64,000 bases of DNA from [Pantoea] beijingensis. Lineage in GTDB: Bacteria > Pseudomonadota > Gammaproteobacteria > Enterobacterales > Enterobacteriaceae. Location: NCBI RefSeq assembly GCF_022647505.1, contig NZ_CP071409.1, forward strand, positions 1,116,001 through 1,180,000, read 5' to 3'. Below the pieces are notes generated by a model. That model ran no database searches, was not told where the DNA came from, and saw only the letters and a program-made list of their open reading frames with translations. Positions 1 to 10,092 of this stretch are shown piece after piece; position 1 is the stretch's first letter; every line of letters starts with the position of its first letter. The position numbers were made by a program, and so were the translations under genes.

Positions 1-780
1 CTGATAGCTAAGCCCTTGTTCATCGCTAAAACGCATGCCGGATAGCGCCTGAAAACGCTGGATAAGTTGTTGTACCAGGCGCATCAGAAGCTGCTCATTC
101 TCATGATGAATCTGTTCGGCATGTGGGGTGTGCATCATGCTGAATAACAGGGCGTAAAAATCAATTTCATTGGCATGAGGCGGTGGGTTCCGCCGCTTTT
201 GCCAGTGTTTTACGATATCTGCTGCCGCTTCGCGTTCTGCTTTTATCGCCAGCCACTGCTGTTGCAGTGGCGTGAAGTCAGCCTGAGTCTGCTGGCAGAG
301 TGAGAATTGCATAAACAATTGCAGGAACTGACGATCCCGCTCGTCGAAATTACGCTGTAAACGCTGGCTACAGTGCTGGATCAGTGCCTGGAGATTTTTA
401 TCGTCATAGAGAGCTTTCTCAACCTGATGCGCTTTTAATCTCTGGCGTAACGCGGGAGCAAAATGGCTTTTTATAAAATCCGGAGAAAGACGCAGCGCAC
501 GCCGCAGCCAGTGATGCAAGCACAGGCGCCGGTCCAGTTCCGCGCCGCTGAGCTGATAACTACCATCCTGCATTGGTCGGATATCAAGCTGATGATAGCG
601 CTGGATTTCTTCACCTGCCTCGGCTATATCTTGCCGGGCGAGGTGACTGTCTACGCCATTGAGCTGGCAAAGTTTATCCAGTGTCAGCGAGGTATCGGGC
701 AGGTACAGCGCTAATAGCAGATGGCAACGCCGCTGGGAACGGGAGAGGAGAGGTGCTGTCGTTGAAGCAGAACTCATCAT
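1..780 (-). CDS. csiE: CsiE, stationary-phase-inducible protein (partial, N-terminal 260 codons)
   Basis: Translating the reverse strand from the double ATG at 775-780 gives an open frame to the window edge beginning MMSSASTTAPLLSRSQRR. The order csiE - suhB - trmJ and the motif LDKLCQLNGVDS, followed by a block with CLHHWLRRALRLSPDF, match E. coli CsiE as I know it. CsiE is related to PRD-containing regulators; its C-terminal PRD part would lie beyond the left edge. It is induced in stationary phase in E. coli and its molecular role is not settled. Either ATG could be the start; GGA about 8 bases upstream is the only weak ribosome site. The gene is divergent from the exported zinc-transport-like gene to its right. 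Confidence 0.82.
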   Translation of the reverse strand, partial: MMSSASTTAPLLSRSQRRCHLLLALYLPDTSLTLDKLCQLNGVDSHLARQDIAEAGEEIQRYHQLDIRPMQDGSYQLSGAELDRRLCLHHWLRRALRLSPDFIKSHFAPALRQRLKAHQVEKALYDDKNLQALIQHCSQRLQRNFDERDRQFLQLFMQFSLCQQTQADFTPLQQQWLAIKAEREAAADIVKHWQKRRNPPPHANEIDFYALLFSMMHTPHAEQIHHENEQLLMRLVQQLIQRFQALSGMRFSDEQGLSYQ

Positions 781-902
781 TCGCGATTCCAGTAGGTCAT
801 AACAGAGCTAAGGATAGCTAAAAAAAAGAGCGGCGGCAGATAAAGCGGCGACTTTTGTTCAGGCATTTAAAGTCGGTCACAGAATTTTATTCAGGAAAGC
901 GG

Positions 903-1562
903 ATGATTCTTTTATCGTTACGTTATAACATTATAATTGGCCGGGCGGTTTGCGCACTTTTGCTGGCGATAGCCCCAGCTGTCTGCTCCCACCCCCATAG
1001 CTTTATTTCGCTAAAAACCACACTGGTAGCGGATGGCGACAAACTCAGCGGGTTGAAAATGGTGTGGACGATGGATGAAATTACCTCAGCCGATCTCTTT
1101 TACGATGCGGGCGATGCAAAACCTGATTCGGTGGTATGGAAAAAGCTGGCTGCAGAAGTCATGGCCAATGTGCTGGGACAGCACTATTTCACTGAGTTCT
1201 GGCACGATGGTAAGCCGGTAAAGTTTGATAATTTACCGCCGGAATATCATCTGGTGCGAAACGGACATAAAGCGGTACTGGAATTTATTTTACCCCTGGC
1301 GGAGGAACAACGGTTGAAAGGCCAAACATACCGTTTCTCAACGTTTGACCCAACCTATTTCGTCGATATGTTTTACGACGATGAGCATGCGCTGACAATG
1401 CCTGAAGCATTACATAACCAATGTAAAATGAACTTAAAAACGCCGAAACCTAACCCTTCAATGCAGGCATATGCGCTTTCACTGGATAAGGCCGATGCGC
1501 CAGCCGAGGATATCGATCTTGGACGCCAGTTCGCACAAACGGTAACGTTGATATGCCAGTAA
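903..1562 (+). CDS. DUF1007-family periplasmic protein, ZevA-like metal-transport partner
   Basis: This is an exported protein of about 219 residues. The ATG at 903 is preferred over the upstream ATG at 855 because AGGAAAG sits just before it and because it leaves a clean signal peptide ending near VCSHPHSF. The mature protein begins with an HPH motif typical of DUF1007 proteins. The next gene, a NicO-family permease, starts 10 bp before the stop, so the two are translationally coupled. In Haemophilus influenzae the same pairing (ZevA/ZevB) takes part in zinc acquisition, which is the best available guess here. This pair replaces the yfhR gene found between csiE and suhB in E. coli. Confidence 0.75.
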   Translation: MILLSLRYNIIIGRAVCALLLAIAPAVCSHPHSFISLKTTLVADGDKLSGLKMVWTMDEITSADLFYDAGDAKPDSVVWKKLAAEVMANVLGQHYFTEFWHDGKPVKFDNLPPEYHLVRNGHKAVLEFILPLAEEQRLKGQTYRFSTFDPTYFVDMFYDDEHALTMPEALHNQCKMNLKTPKPNPSMQAYALSLDKADAPAEDIDLGRQFAQTVTLICQ

Positions 1563-2551
1563 ATGCACTGATAACAAAACGCTCCCCCCTTCGCCGACAT
1601 GCCTTGATGCTGTTGTTGTTACTCCTGCTGGCAGGGGGCGGCGTTATACTGCTTTGGCTGCTCTGGCCCCAGCTTCTGCTGCAAAGTGTGATCTGGCAGA
1701 AAACACTTAACCAGCAGATGACCGCGCTGCTGGTGCAGGTCGAGGTTAATCCACACCGTGCCGGGCTTGTCCTGTTGGGATTTAGTCTGGTTTACGGTGT
1801 ACTGCATGCGGTAGGGCCTGGGCATGGCAAAGTGGTGATTGCTACCTTCCTGGCAACGCATCCGACGAGACTTAAAACCAGTCTAAAACTTACGTTGGCC
1901 GCTGCAGTGGTGCAGGGCGCTACGGCGATCATGTTGGTGTCGGTGATGTTAGTCATATTTAGACTCTCGTCGCGCCAGCTGCATCTCAGCAGCTACTGGC
2001 TGGAGAAGGGAAGTTATCTTCTGGTCGTGGGGCTGGGATTGTGGCTGAGTTGGCGAGCGCTGAAAGGATTACGCAATACCTTGCGGTTGCCTGTGGCACC
2101 AACGGTTTTACGTATTTATCACATCGGGCACCACCATCATGCCAGATGTGGATGTGGCCACCGGCATGTGCCTGATGCCCATGTGCTGAGTACGGCGATA
2201 AGCTGGAAAACAAAAGCGCTGGTCGTGCTGTCGATGGGAATGCGTCCCTGTTCCGGTGCTATTATGTTGTTGTTGTTTTCAAAGGTCATTGGTGTCTATG
2301 TTTGGGGAGTCCTTTCGGCGGTGGTGATGGCGTTCGGTACTGCATTTACCGTTTCGGTCATGGCCATGCTGGTACAGAGCTTCCGAGCATTAGCGATCCG
2401 GCTAAGTCAACGGGGTCAGGCCCCGTGGCTTTGGCAGCGCGTGGCGCTACAGAGCCTGGCGCTGCTCGGCGGTGTGCTATTGGTTTTGGCGGGTAGCCTG
2501 CTATGGTTTGGTACGCGACTCGCGCTGTCGAATGGCATTCGGCCCTTTTAA
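1553..2551 (+). CDS. NicO/RcnA-type nickel/cobalt (zinc) membrane transporter, ZevB-like
   Basis: A polytopic inner-membrane protein of 332 residues. It starts with a basic tail and a long leucine-rich segment (MLLLLLLLAGGGVILLWLL). It carries the NicO hallmark HAVGPGHGK near residue 86 and a cytosolic or periplasmic loop rich in His and Cys (HHHHARCGCGHRH near residue 195) that is likely a metal-binding site, then MGMRPCSGA in the second conserved segment. The ATG overlaps the stop of the DUF1007 gene. Metal specificity (Ni, Co or Zn) cannot be read from sequence; the DUF1007 partner favours the ZevAB-type zinc system over RcnA-type efflux. Confidence 0.8.
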   Translation: MPVNALITKRSPLRRHALMLLLLLLLAGGGVILLWLLWPQLLLQSVIWQKTLNQQMTALLVQVEVNPHRAGLVLLGFSLVYGVLHAVGPGHGKVVIATFLATHPTRLKTSLKLTLAAAVVQGATAIMLVSVMLVIFRLSSRQLHLSSYWLEKGSYLLVVGLGLWLSWRALKGLRNTLRLPVAPTVLRIYHIGHHHHARCGCGHRHVPDAHVLSTAISWKTKALVVLSMGMRPCSGAIMLLLFSKVIGVYVWGVLSAVVMAFGTAFTVSVMAMLVQSFRALAIRLSQRGQAPWLWQRVALQSLALLGGVLLVLAGSLLWFGTRLALSNGIRPF

Positions 2552-2591
2552 AAAGGGGCGCCCGGACATGGTATTACGGATGGGGAAAACA

Positions 2592-2614
2592 GGAGGCCAC
2601 GTTGGGCAGCCTCC
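2592..2614 (-). terminator. Putative suhB terminator hairpin between convergent genes
   Basis: GGAGGC and GCCTCC pair around an 11-base loop. On the reverse strand the hairpin is followed by TGTTTTCC, so it most likely ends suhB transcription; the forward strand has no U tract. Confidence 0.5.
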
Positions 2615-2623
2615 GGGTAAACG

Positions 2624-3427
2624 TTAACGTTTCAGTGCTTCGCTCAGTTCATCGCGCATGTTCGCCAACATGGATTTAACCACGCGTGGATTCCCAGCAA
2701 CGAGATTACCCGACGTCAGGTAATTATGACCGCCAACAAAATCGGTCACCAAACCGCCAGCTTCGCGTACCAGCAGTTCGCCTGCGGCGAAGTCCCAGGG
2801 TTTCAGCCCGATTTCGAAATAACCATCAACACGTCCTGCCGCGGCGTAAGCCAGATCCAATGCTGCGGATCCGCTGCGACGAAAATCGGCGCATTGAGTA
2901 AACAGTTTACCCAGGATGTTAATATAGCTCGCAGCGTGTTGTTTTACTTTGAACGGGAAGCCGGTAGCCAGAATGGTTCCATCCAGATCGCGAGCAGTGC
3001 TGCCGCGAAGGCGATAACCGTTGAGCTGTGCGCCCTGGCCGCGAACCGCTGTGAAGAGTTCATTACGCATGGGATCATAAACGACCGCGACTTCAGTGCG
3101 ACCTTTAATGCGTACGGCGATAGAAACGGAAAAATGCGGAAGGCGTTTAATAAAGTTGGTAGTGCCATCCAGTGGATCGATAACCCATTGCACATCCTGA
3201 TCTTCTCCAGGCAGTTCACCACTCTCTTCAGTAATAATGGTGTGCTGTGGATAAGATTTGCGAATCACCTCAATAATCTGGCGTTCTGCGTCACGATCAA
3301 CATTCGTTACGAAGTCGTTGCTGCCTTTCTGGCTCGCTTCGACAGCGTCCGGAGTTTCATAATTTTTGGCGATTAAATTGCCGGCCTTGCGCGCAGCGCG
3401 CACGGCGATGTTGAGCATCGGATGCAT
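2624..3427 (-). CDS. suhB: Inositol-1-monophosphatase SuhB
   Basis: At 267 residues this has the length of the enterobacterial protein. It contains the metal-binding signature DPLDGTTNF around residue 85 and the second motif PWDFAAGELLVREAGG near residue 213. SuhB is an Mg-dependent phosphatase that, in E. coli, also acts with NusA/NusB/NusG in rRNA antitermination. The start ATG at 3427 follows AGAGAGAC. It is divergent from trmJ, the arrangement in E. coli. Confidence 0.96.
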   Translation of the reverse strand: MHPMLNIAVRAARKAGNLIAKNYETPDAVEASQKGSNDFVTNVDRDAERQIIEVIRKSYPQHTIITEESGELPGEDQDVQWVIDPLDGTTNFIKRLPHFSVSIAVRIKGRTEVAVVYDPMRNELFTAVRGQGAQLNGYRLRGSTARDLDGTILATGFPFKVKQHAASYINILGKLFTQCADFRRSGSAALDLAYAAAGRVDGYFEIGLKPWDFAAGELLVREAGGLVTDFVGGHNYLTSGNLVAGNPRVVKSMLANMRDELSEALKR

Positions 3428-3546
3428 CAGTCTCTCTCACTGGATGTTAAAGAACGGGAAAACGGCGCGGAGTATAGCAGGGAGTTCGGAAAATGTCCTG
3501 CATTTATGTTAGCATGGCCAAATTATCTCTTAACCCGTCGATTTCT

Positions 3547-4278
3547 ATGCTGCAAAATATCCGCATTGTGCTGGTTGAAACCTCTCACACCGGCAACATG
3601 GGTTCCGTCGCGCGCGCGATGAAAACCATGGGACTGACTAACCTTACGTTGGTAAATCCACTCGTAAAACCTGATTCACAAGCCATTGCGCTTGCTGCGG
3701 GCGCCAGTGACGTTATTGGTGCTGCCCATATTGTTGATACGTTTGATGAGGCGATTGCCGGCTGCCAGCTTGTTGTTGGGACCAGCGCTCGTTCTCGTTC
3801 GCTTCCCTGGCCCATGCTGGACCCGCGCGAATGCGGTATCAAAAGCGTGCAGGAGGGACAGCAGGGACCGGTTGCGCTCGTTTTTGGCCGCGAACGCGTA
3901 GGGTTGACCAACGAAGAATTGCAGAAATGTCACTATCACGTTGCAATTGCGGCAAACCCGGAATACAGCTCGCTAAATCTGGCCATGGCGGTACAGATTA
4001 TTGCTTATGAAGTGCGCATGGCTTTCCTGCAGTCACAGCAGCAAACGCCAGCCCCTGAATACGCCGAATCACCTTATCCGCTGGTAGACGATCTTGAGCG
4101 TTTTTATCAGCATATGGAGCAGATGATGGTCAACAGCGGGTTTATCCGCGAAGCCAATCCCGGTCAGGTGATGAGCAAAATGCGTCGTCTGTACACACGT
4201 GCTCGTCCTGAGCGTGACGAATTGAATATCCTGCGCGGTATGCTCTCTTCACTGGAAAAAAGCGTACGGGACAAGTAA
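3547..4278 (+). CDS. trmJ: tRNA (cytidine/uridine-2'-O-)-methyltransferase TrmJ
   Basis: A SPOUT-family enzyme that 2'-O-methylates position 32 of tRNAs. The internal ATG at 3547 ([19 protein letters not shown]) is chosen because it matches the known N-terminus; upstream in-frame codons from 3493 look like leader. Conserved SPOUT knot elements are visible, [15 protein letters not shown] and [15 protein letters not shown]. The length of 243 residues is close to the E. coli protein. It lies directly upstream of iscR, as in other enterobacteria. Confidence 0.95.
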   Translation: MLQNIRIVLVETSHTGNMGSVARAMKTMGLTNLTLVNPLVKPDSQAIALAAGASDVIGAAHIVDTFDEAIAGCQLVVGTSARSRSLPWPMLDPRECGIKSVQEGQQGPVALVFGRERVGLTNEELQKCHYHVAIAANPEYSSLNLAMAVQIIAYEVRMAFLQSQQQTPAPEYAESPYPLVDDLERFYQHMEQMMVNSGFIREANPGQVMSKMRRLYTRARPERDELNILRGMLSSLEKSVRDK

Positions 4279-4360
4279 CAAAACGGAGTTTTTGTGGTGT
4301 AACGGCATGTTATTTCATCACTGGAGCTGGCGGGTTTAACAAAAAGGGTGAATAACGCTA

Positions 4361-4410
4361 ATACTTGACCATTTTACTTGGTTAAATAGTTGACCAAAAC
4401 AGTCGGGAAT
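4361..4410 (+). promoter_or_regulatory. Two adjacent type 1 IscR-binding sites over the isc promoter
   Basis: Two abutting 25-bp sites fit the type 1 IscR consensus: 4361-4385 begins ATACTTGACC and 4386-4410 begins ATAGTTGACC and contains AGTCGGGAAT. The second overlaps a -35-like TTGACC at 4390-4395, with a likely -10 near 4413-4418 and iscR starting at 4480. In E. coli [2Fe-2S]-IscR represses its own operon through exactly this kind of paired site, so the same feedback is expected here. Confidence 0.85.
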
Positions 4411-4479
4411 GTCAGACTTGCGACCATCTTTTTTTGTTAATACCCCGCCGTGTGGGGTTCCAGTGAGGTTGCCTAAGTC

Positions 4480-4977
4480 ATGAGACTGACATCCAAAGGA
4501 CGTTATGCCGTTACCGCTATGCTTGATGTTGCACTGCACTCTAACCAGGGGCCGGTGCCATTAGCTGATATTTCAGAACGTCAGGGAATTTCGCTTTCCT
4601 ATCTGGAACAGCTATTTTCCCGGCTGCGTAAAAATGGTCTGGTCGCCAGCGTGCGTGGCCCGGGTGGGGGTTACCTGTTGGGCAAAGACGCCAATGAGAT
4701 CGCCGTCGGCGCGGTAATTACCGCGGTTGATGAATCTGTTGATGCGACGAAATGCCAGGGTAAAGAAGGTTGTCAGGGCGGAGAACGTTGTCTGACTCAT
4801 GTATTGTGGCGCGATCTGAGTGAGCGGATCAGTGATTTCCTGAACAATATTACGCTGGCAGAGCTGGTGAATAATCAGGAAATTCTCGATGTGGCCGATC
4901 GCCAGAATAATACTGAAGGCCGCCGTTTGGCCAATGGGCGCGTGCAGGAAACGATCGACGTTAATTTGCGGGCATAG
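4480..4977 (+). CDS. iscR: Fe-S cluster regulator IscR (Rrf2 family)
   Basis: 165 residues with the N-terminal winged helix ([19 protein letters not shown]) and the three cluster-ligating cysteines in the spacing C-x5-C-x5-C ([13 protein letters not shown]) before the His of LTH. IscR represses isc when it carries a [2Fe-2S] cluster and regulates other genes in the apo form. It is the first gene of the isc operon and has its own paired operators upstream. The C-terminal tail is variable, as is usual for this family. Confidence 0.97.
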   Translation: MRLTSKGRYAVTAMLDVALHSNQGPVPLADISERQGISLSYLEQLFSRLRKNGLVASVRGPGGGYLLGKDANEIAVGAVITAVDESVDATKCQGKEGCQGGERCLTHVLWRDLSERISDFLNNITLAELVNNQEILDVADRQNNTEGRRLANGRVQETIDVNLRA

Positions 4978-5255
4978 TCCGTACTGATTTAGGCATATGC
5001 CTCAAAGCATATGAGTGGCAGCAGGCCCTCCATTGGAAAGGGTTATCTGGCACGCTCGCTTTTTTCACTCCCATGTGGGAAAGGCTTAAAATAAAAATGT
5101 AGATACCCTGATTAATTGAGGTCGCAGTAAAGCTGCAATGAGGAATCACGCACCCGTAACGGAGAAGGTGATTCATCCATGTGAGAGCCCACATGTAGCT
5201 GCGACCTGAAGCAGGAAGGGATACGTATTGAAGTAATGTACGGAGCTTAAGCGCA

Positions 5256-6470
5256 ATGAAATTACCGATTTATCTGGATTACTCCGCAACCACGCCAGCC
5301 GACCCGCGCGTTGCCGAAAAAATGATGCAGTACCTGACTCTTGACGGAACCTTTGGTAATCCGGCTTCACGTTCGCACCGTTTTGGATGGCAGTCAGAAG
5401 AGGCGGTAGATATCGCTCGTAATCAGGTTGCAGAGCTGGTGGGTGCAGACCCTCGTGAAATCGTCTTTACCTCGGGTGCGACCGAGTCTAATAATCTGGC
5501 CATTAAAGGTGCAGCGACGTTTTACCAGAAAAAAGGTAAGCATATCATTACCTGTAAAACGGAGCATAAAGCCGTGCTGGATACCTGCCGGCAGCTGGAA
5601 CGTGAAGGTTTCGAGGTTACTTACCTCGCACCGCAGAGTAACGGCATCGTTGACCTGAACGCACTTGAAGCAGCGCTGCGCGACGATACGATTCTGGTTT
5701 CTATTATGCACGTTAACAATGAAATTGGTGTGGTGCAGGATATTGCCGCAATTGGCGAGCTTTGCCGTGCCCGCGGCGTGTTATATCACGTTGATGCGAC
5801 GCAGAGCGTGGGTAAATTGCCGATCGATCTGAACACGCTTAAAGTCGACCTGATGTCGTTTTCCGCACATAAAATCTATGGCCCTAAGGGTATCGGTGCG
5901 CTTTACGTGCGTCGTAAACCCCGTATTCGTTTGGAAGCGCAGATTCACGGTGGTGGTCATGAGCGTGGTATGCGCTCGGGAACGCTGCCGGTACATCAGA
6001 TTGTGGGCATGGGCGAAGCCTATCGTATTGCTAAAGAAGAGATGAGCAGTGAAATGGACCGCTTACGTACGCTGCGTAACCGTCTGTGGAACGGTATCAA
6101 CGATATCGAAGAAGTCTATCTGAATGGCGACCTTGAAAACGGCGCACCGAACATTCTTAACGTTAGCTTTAACTACGTTGAAGGTGAGTCGCTGATCATG
6201 GCGCTGAAAGACCTGGCTGTATCTTCTGGTTCGGCATGTACCTCTGCCAGCCTGGAACCTTCTTACGTGTTGCGTGCACTGGGCATGACCGATGAGCTGG
6301 CACACAGTTCTATCCGTTTCTCGCTTGGCCGTTTCACTACCGAAGAAGAGATTGATTACACCATTCAACTGGTCCGCAAATCTATTGGTCGTCTGCGAGA
6401 CCTTTCTCCGCTGTGGGAAATGTTCAAAGCGGGTGTGGATATCAATAGCATCGAATGGGCTCATCATTAA
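5256..6470 (+). CDS. iscS: Cysteine desulfurase IscS
   Basis: A PLP enzyme of 404 residues that removes sulfur from L-cysteine and hands it to IscU, TusA, ThiI and others. The PLP-lysine motif [17 protein letters not shown] and the active-site cysteine loop [21 protein letters not shown] are intact. The 278-bp gap from iscR has no coding capacity of note. It does contain long C/A-rich stretches before the ribosome site, and in E. coli the same gap is where RyhB pairs to uncouple iscR from iscSUA; no RyhB site was mapped here. Confidence 0.97.
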   Translation: MKLPIYLDYSATTPADPRVAEKMMQYLTLDGTFGNPASRSHRFGWQSEEAVDIARNQVAELVGADPREIVFTSGATESNNLAIKGAATFYQKKGKHIITCKTEHKAVLDTCRQLEREGFEVTYLAPQSNGIVDLNALEAALRDDTILVSIMHVNNEIGVVQDIAAIGELCRARGVLYHVDATQSVGKLPIDLNTLKVDLMSFSAHKIYGPKGIGALYVRRKPRIRLEAQIHGGGHERGMRSGTLPVHQIVGMGEAYRIAKEEMSSEMDRLRTLRNRLWNGINDIEEVYLNGDLENGAPNILNVSFNYVEGESLIMALKDLAVSSGSACTSASLEPSYVLRALGMTDELAHSSIRFSLGRFTTEEEIDYTIQLVRKSIGRLRDLSPLWEMFKAGVDINSIEWAHH

Positions 6471-6497
6471 TTAGTTCCGGAATCAGGAGATATAACC

Positions 6498-6884
6498 ATG
6501 GCTTATAGCGAAAAAGTAATCGATCATTACGAAAATCCACGTAACGTGGGCTCATTCGACAACAGCGATCCTTCTATTGGTAGCGGTATGGTGGGCGCGC
6601 CAGCCTGTGGTGATGTCATGAAGCTACAGATCAAAGTGAGCACTGACGGCATCATCGAAGACGCGCGTTTTAAAACCTATGGTTGTGGCTCGGCTATCGC
6701 TTCCAGCTCGCTGATCACCGAATGGGTGAAAGGTAAATCACTGGATGAAGCCCAGAGCATCACTAATATGGCTATCGCGGAAGAACTTGAACTGCCGCCG
6801 GTCAAAATCCATTGCTCTATTCTGGCGGAAGATGCGATTAAAGCTGCCATCGCCGATTATAAGAGCAAAAAAAGCGCGGAATAA
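6498..6884 (+). CDS. iscU: Fe-S cluster scaffold IscU
   Basis: 128 residues with all three cluster cysteines (ACGDVM, YGCGSAIASSS, IHCSILAEDA) and the HscA-recognition motif LPPVK near residue 99. It assembles [2Fe-2S] and [4Fe-4S] clusters from sulfur supplied by IscS and passes them on with HscA/HscB help. It sits 27 bp after iscS with a clear AGGAGAT ribosome site. Confidence 0.97.
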   Translation: MAYSEKVIDHYENPRNVGSFDNSDPSIGSGMVGAPACGDVMKLQIKVSTDGIIEDARFKTYGCGSAIASSSLITEWVKGKSLDEAQSITNMAIAEELELPPVKIHCSILAEDAIKAAIADYKSKKSAE

Positions 6885-6897
6885 TTGAGGGCTGACT

Positions 6898-7221
6898 ATG
6901 TCGATTACCCTAAGCGACAGCGCCGCGGCACGCGTAAACGCCTTTTTAGCGAACCGAGGTAAAGGCTTCGGTTTACGCTTGGGTGTTCGCACCTCCGGCT
7001 GTTCCGGCATGGCTTACGTGTTGGAATTTGTTGACGAACCACAGCAGGATGACACTGTATTCGAAGACAAAGGCGTAAAGGTCGTTATTGACGGCAAAAG
7101 CCTGGTCTACCTTGACGGAACACAGCTGGACTTTGTGAAAGAAGGTTTAAACGAAGGTTTCCAGTTTATTAATCCGAACGTTAAGGATGAATGCGGCTGT
7201 GGTGAGAGCTTCCACGTTTAG
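6898..7221 (+). CDS. iscA: A-type Fe-S carrier IscA
   Basis: 107 residues with the A-type cysteine pattern, one Cys in TSGCSGMAY and the terminal pair in DECGCGESF. It carries iron or Fe-S clusters to apo-proteins. It is 13 bp after iscU and is followed by an intercistronic hairpin before hscB. Confidence 0.97.
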   Translation: MSITLSDSAAARVNAFLANRGKGFGLRLGVRTSGCSGMAYVLEFVDEPQQDDTVFEDKGVKVVIDGKSLVYLDGTQLDFVKEGLNEGFQFINPNVKDECGCGESFHV

Positions 7222-7241
7222 TCTGTGATGCCTCAATCGAG

Positions 7242-7278
7242 GTGGCCTGCACGCATATGTTGGCGCAGGCCACTTTTT
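7242..7278 (+). terminator. Attenuator-like hairpin inside the isc operon (iscA-hscB gap)
   Basis: A 9-bp perfect stem, GTGGCCTGC with GCAGGCCAC, is followed directly by five T. It has the form of an intrinsic terminator but lies between co-directional operon genes, so it is probably a partial terminator or mRNA-processing/stability element that sets iscRSUA above hscBA-fdx-iscX. Confidence 0.65.
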
Positions 7279-7306
7279 CAGCTTCTGTAAGAGCCCCGAA
7301 TACCTT

Positions 7307-7825
7307 ATGGACTACTTTACTCTCTTCGGGTTGCCCGCCGCCTTTGAGGTGGATAGCAATCTGCTGACGACTCGCTTCCAGGAACTGCAACGCCAGTTTC
7401 ATCCTGACCGTTTCGCTATGCGCCCCGAGCGTGAGCGCCTGCATGCTTTACAGCAAGCGGCCACGATTAATCAGGGATATCAGGCGTTACGTAAGCCGCT
7501 GCCGCGTGCGGAATATCTACTTTCACTTCATGGCTTCGATATTAATAATGAACAGCATACTCTGCGTGACACCGCGTTCCTCATGGAGCAGTTGACGCTA
7601 CGGGAAGAGCTGGAAAATATTGAAACCGCCGCTGATGCTGAACGCGCTTTAGCCAACTTTTCGCAGCGCCTTAGCGCGATGACGGAAAGCCGTAGCGCAC
7701 AGATGAAAACCGAACTGGATGATCGGCAGTGGGACCAGGCGGCGGATACCGTGCGTAAACTGCGTTTTCTCGATAAACTCCGCAGCCAAACAGAACAGCT
7801 CGAAGAAAGGCTGCTCGATTTATAA
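7307..7825 (+). CDS. hscB: Co-chaperone HscB (J-type)
   Basis: 172 residues. The N-terminal J domain has the HPD motif (QFHPDRFAM, about residue 32), and the C-terminal three-helix part is the IscU-binding region. HscB brings IscU to HscA and stimulates its ATPase. It is 15 bp upstream of hscA. Confidence 0.95.
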   Translation: MDYFTLFGLPAAFEVDSNLLTTRFQELQRQFHPDRFAMRPERERLHALQQAATINQGYQALRKPLPRAEYLLSLHGFDINNEQHTLRDTAFLMEQLTLREELENIETAADAERALANFSQRLSAMTESRSAQMKTELDDRQWDQAADTVRKLRFLDKLRSQTEQLEERLLDL

Positions 7826-7840
7826 ATCTGGAAGCTCAAC

Positions 7841-9691
7841 ATGGCGTTATTACAAATTAGTGAGCCGGGCCTGAGTGCGGCGCCGCATCAGCGTCGACTG
7901 GCTGCCGGCATTGACTTAGGAACCACCAATTCGCTGGTGGCGACCGTACGTAGCGGCCAGGCCGAGACGCTGGCGGACGTTCATGGCCGACATTTGTTGC
8001 CCTCCGTGGTGTGTTATCAGGCTGACCAACGCATTGTCGGCTGGGACGCGCGCCAAAATGCGTCCCGCGATCCTGCCAATACCATCAGTTCGGTGAAGCG
8101 CCTGATGGGGCGCTCACTGGTGGATATTCAACAGCGTTATCCACATTTACCTTATCACTTCCAGGCCAGCGAAAATGGCTTGCCGCTGATAGTAACAGCC
8201 GCAGGTGTGGTGAATCCTCTGCAGGTATCGGGCGATATTCTGACGACACTTGCCGAACGTGCCCGAGCCTCGCTGGAAGGCGAACTGGATGGCGTGGTCA
8301 TCACCGTTCCGGCCTATTTTGATGATGCGCAGCGACAGGGTACAAAAGATGCCGCGCGTCTTGCGGGTCTGCATGTCCTGCGCTTACTCAATGAACCGAC
8401 CGCTGCAGCGATAGCTTACGGACTGGATTCCGGGCAAGAAGGGGTAATCGCCGTTTACGATCTCGGCGGGGGGACCTTCGATATTTCTATTTTACGCCTC
8501 AGCAGAGGTGTATTCGAAGTGCTGGCCACGGGGGGGGATTCAGCGTTAGGAGGTGATGATTTTGATCATCTGCTGGCTGACTGGTTGCGTGAGCAGGCGG
8601 GTTTCCACGATCGTGACGATCGTATTTTGCAACGTCAATTACTGGATGCCGCCATTATTGCCAAAGTGGCCCTGAGCGACGCTCAGCGGACCACAGTGAG
8701 TGTTGCGGACTGGCAGGGCGACGTAACGCGTGACGATTTCAATGCGCTGATCGCGCCGCTGGTAAAGCGGACGCTGTTGGCCTGCCGTCGGGCGTTGAAA
8801 GACGCGGACATCGAGTCTCAAGATGTACTTGAAGTGGTCATGGTTGGGGGCTCGACGCGCGTACCGCTGGTTCGCGAGCGCGTTGGCGAGTTTTTTGGCC
8901 GCACGCCGCTAACCTCTATTGATCCTGACAAAGTGGTGGCGATTGGCGCCGCGATTCAGGCTGATATCCTGGTGGGAAATAAGCCGGACAGCGAAATGTT
9001 GCTGTTGGATGTAATCCCATTGTCGTTGGGGCTGGAAACCATGGGCGGCCTGGTGGAGAAAGTGATTCCTCGTAATACCACCATTCCGGTGGCGCGCGCG
9101 CAGGAATTCACCACCTTCAAAGATGGACAAACCGCCATGAGCATTCATGTGCTTCAGGGGGAGCGGGAACTGGTCGCTGATTGCCGTTCTCTGGCGCGTT
9201 TTTCATTGCGGGGAATTCCGTCGATGCCGGCAGGTGGCGCGCATATCCGCGTAACCTTCCAGGTGGATGCTGATGGTCTGCTGAGTGTGACCGCAATGGA
9301 GAAGTCGACCGGCATTGAGTCTTCCATCCAGGTCAAGCCGTCCTACGGACTGACGGAGGGTGAGATTGCCAGCATGATTACCGATTCGATGTCCAATGCA
9401 CAGTCTGATATTCAGGCACGTATGCTGGCGGAACAAAAGGTCGATGGCCTGCGTGTGCTGGAAAGTGTGGACGGTGCGCTGGCTGAAGATGCCCAACTAC
9501 TTAGTCACGAAGAGTTAGCCCGTATTATTGAAGCTCAGCATAAACTGCGTGATAGCATCAATGGCGATGATGTTAATACAATTGCCAGTGCCATAAAAAA
9601 ATTAGATAACGTTACCCAGGATTTTGCTGCACGCCGCATGGATGAGTCCATTCGCCGTGCGCTGGCCGGGCATTCAGTGGATGAGGTTTGA
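7841..9691 (+). CDS. hscA: Hsp70-type chaperone HscA
   Basis: 616 residues with the nucleotide-binding-domain motifs [32 protein letters not shown] and [15 protein letters not shown], followed by a substrate-binding domain and helical lid. It binds the LPPVK motif of IscU and drives cluster release. Length and position between hscB and fdx match the standard isc operon. Confidence 0.97.
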   Translation: MALLQISEPGLSAAPHQRRLAAGIDLGTTNSLVATVRSGQAETLADVHGRHLLPSVVCYQADQRIVGWDARQNASRDPANTISSVKRLMGRSLVDIQQRYPHLPYHFQASENGLPLIVTAAGVVNPLQVSGDILTTLAERARASLEGELDGVVITVPAYFDDAQRQGTKDAARLAGLHVLRLLNEPTAAAIAYGLDSGQEGVIAVYDLGGGTFDISILRLSRGVFEVLATGGDSALGGDDFDHLLADWLREQAGFHDRDDRILQRQLLDAAIIAKVALSDAQRTTVSVADWQGDVTRDDFNALIAPLVKRTLLACRRALKDADIESQDVLEVVMVGGSTRVPLVRERVGEFFGRTPLTSIDPDKVVAIGAAIQADILVGNKPDSEMLLLDVIPLSLGLETMGGLVEKVIPRNTTIPVARAQEFTTFKDGQTAMSIHVLQGERELVADCRSLARFSLRGIPSMPAGGAHIRVTFQVDADGLLSVTAMEKSTGIESSIQVKPSYGLTEGEIASMITDSMSNAQSDIQARMLAEQKVDGLRVLESVDGALAEDAQLLSHEELARIIEAQHKLRDSINGDDVNTIASAIKKLDNVTQDFAARRMDESIRRALAGHSVDEV

Positions 9692-9694
9692 GTC

Positions 9695-10030
9695 ATGCCG
9701 AAAATTGTTTTTTTACCCAATGCCGAACTGTTGCCGGAAGGGGGCGTGTTTGATGCCCAGCCTGGCGATACGATACTCGACGTCGCATTAAGAAACGGTA
9801 TCGATATTGAGCATGCTTGCGAAATGTCCTGTGCCTGTACGACTTGCCACTGTGTGGTGCGTGAAGGTTTCGATTCGCTGGCAGAAAGTACCGAGCTTGA
9901 AGACGATATGTTGGATAAAGCCTGGGGACTTGAGCCTGAAAGCCGATTGGGCTGCCAGGCGCGCGTAACCGATGAAGATTTAGTGGTTGAGATCCCGCGC
10001 TATACTGTTAATCACGCGCGTGAACATTAA
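9695..10030 (+). CDS. fdx: Ferredoxin, [2Fe-2S] (isc operon)
   Basis: 111 residues with the adrenodoxin-type cysteine pattern in [12 protein letters not shown] and a fourth ligand in LGCQARV. It supplies electrons for cluster assembly. It begins 3 bp after the hscA stop and is followed by a hairpin with a T run. Confidence 0.96.
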   Translation: MPKIVFLPNAELLPEGGVFDAQPGDTILDVALRNGIDIEHACEMSCACTTCHCVVREGFDSLAESTELEDDMLDKAWGLEPESRLGCQARVTDEDLVVEIPRYTVNHAREH

Positions 10031-10043
10031 TTCATGATGATGC

Positions 10044-10075
10044 AACGGGCCGGAGAATATTCGGCCCGTTTTTTT
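10044..10075 (+). terminator. Hairpin with T run between fdx and iscX
   Basis: AACGGGCCG pairs with CGGCCCGTT and is followed by a run of T. It has the form of an intrinsic terminator, yet iscX starts only 18 bp later, so it probably reduces rather than stops transcription into iscX. Confidence 0.7.
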
Positions 10076-10092
10076 ATGTTTGGGGTAGCATA

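Noticed and set aside
463..714. Forward open frame of 83 codons at the left end
   Set aside because: It is antisense to csiE, whose reverse frame is continuous and recognisable; no ribosome site or homology supports it.
2726..3376. Forward frame of 216 codons over suhB
   Set aside because: Antisense to suhB and without any recognisable motif; suhB is intact.
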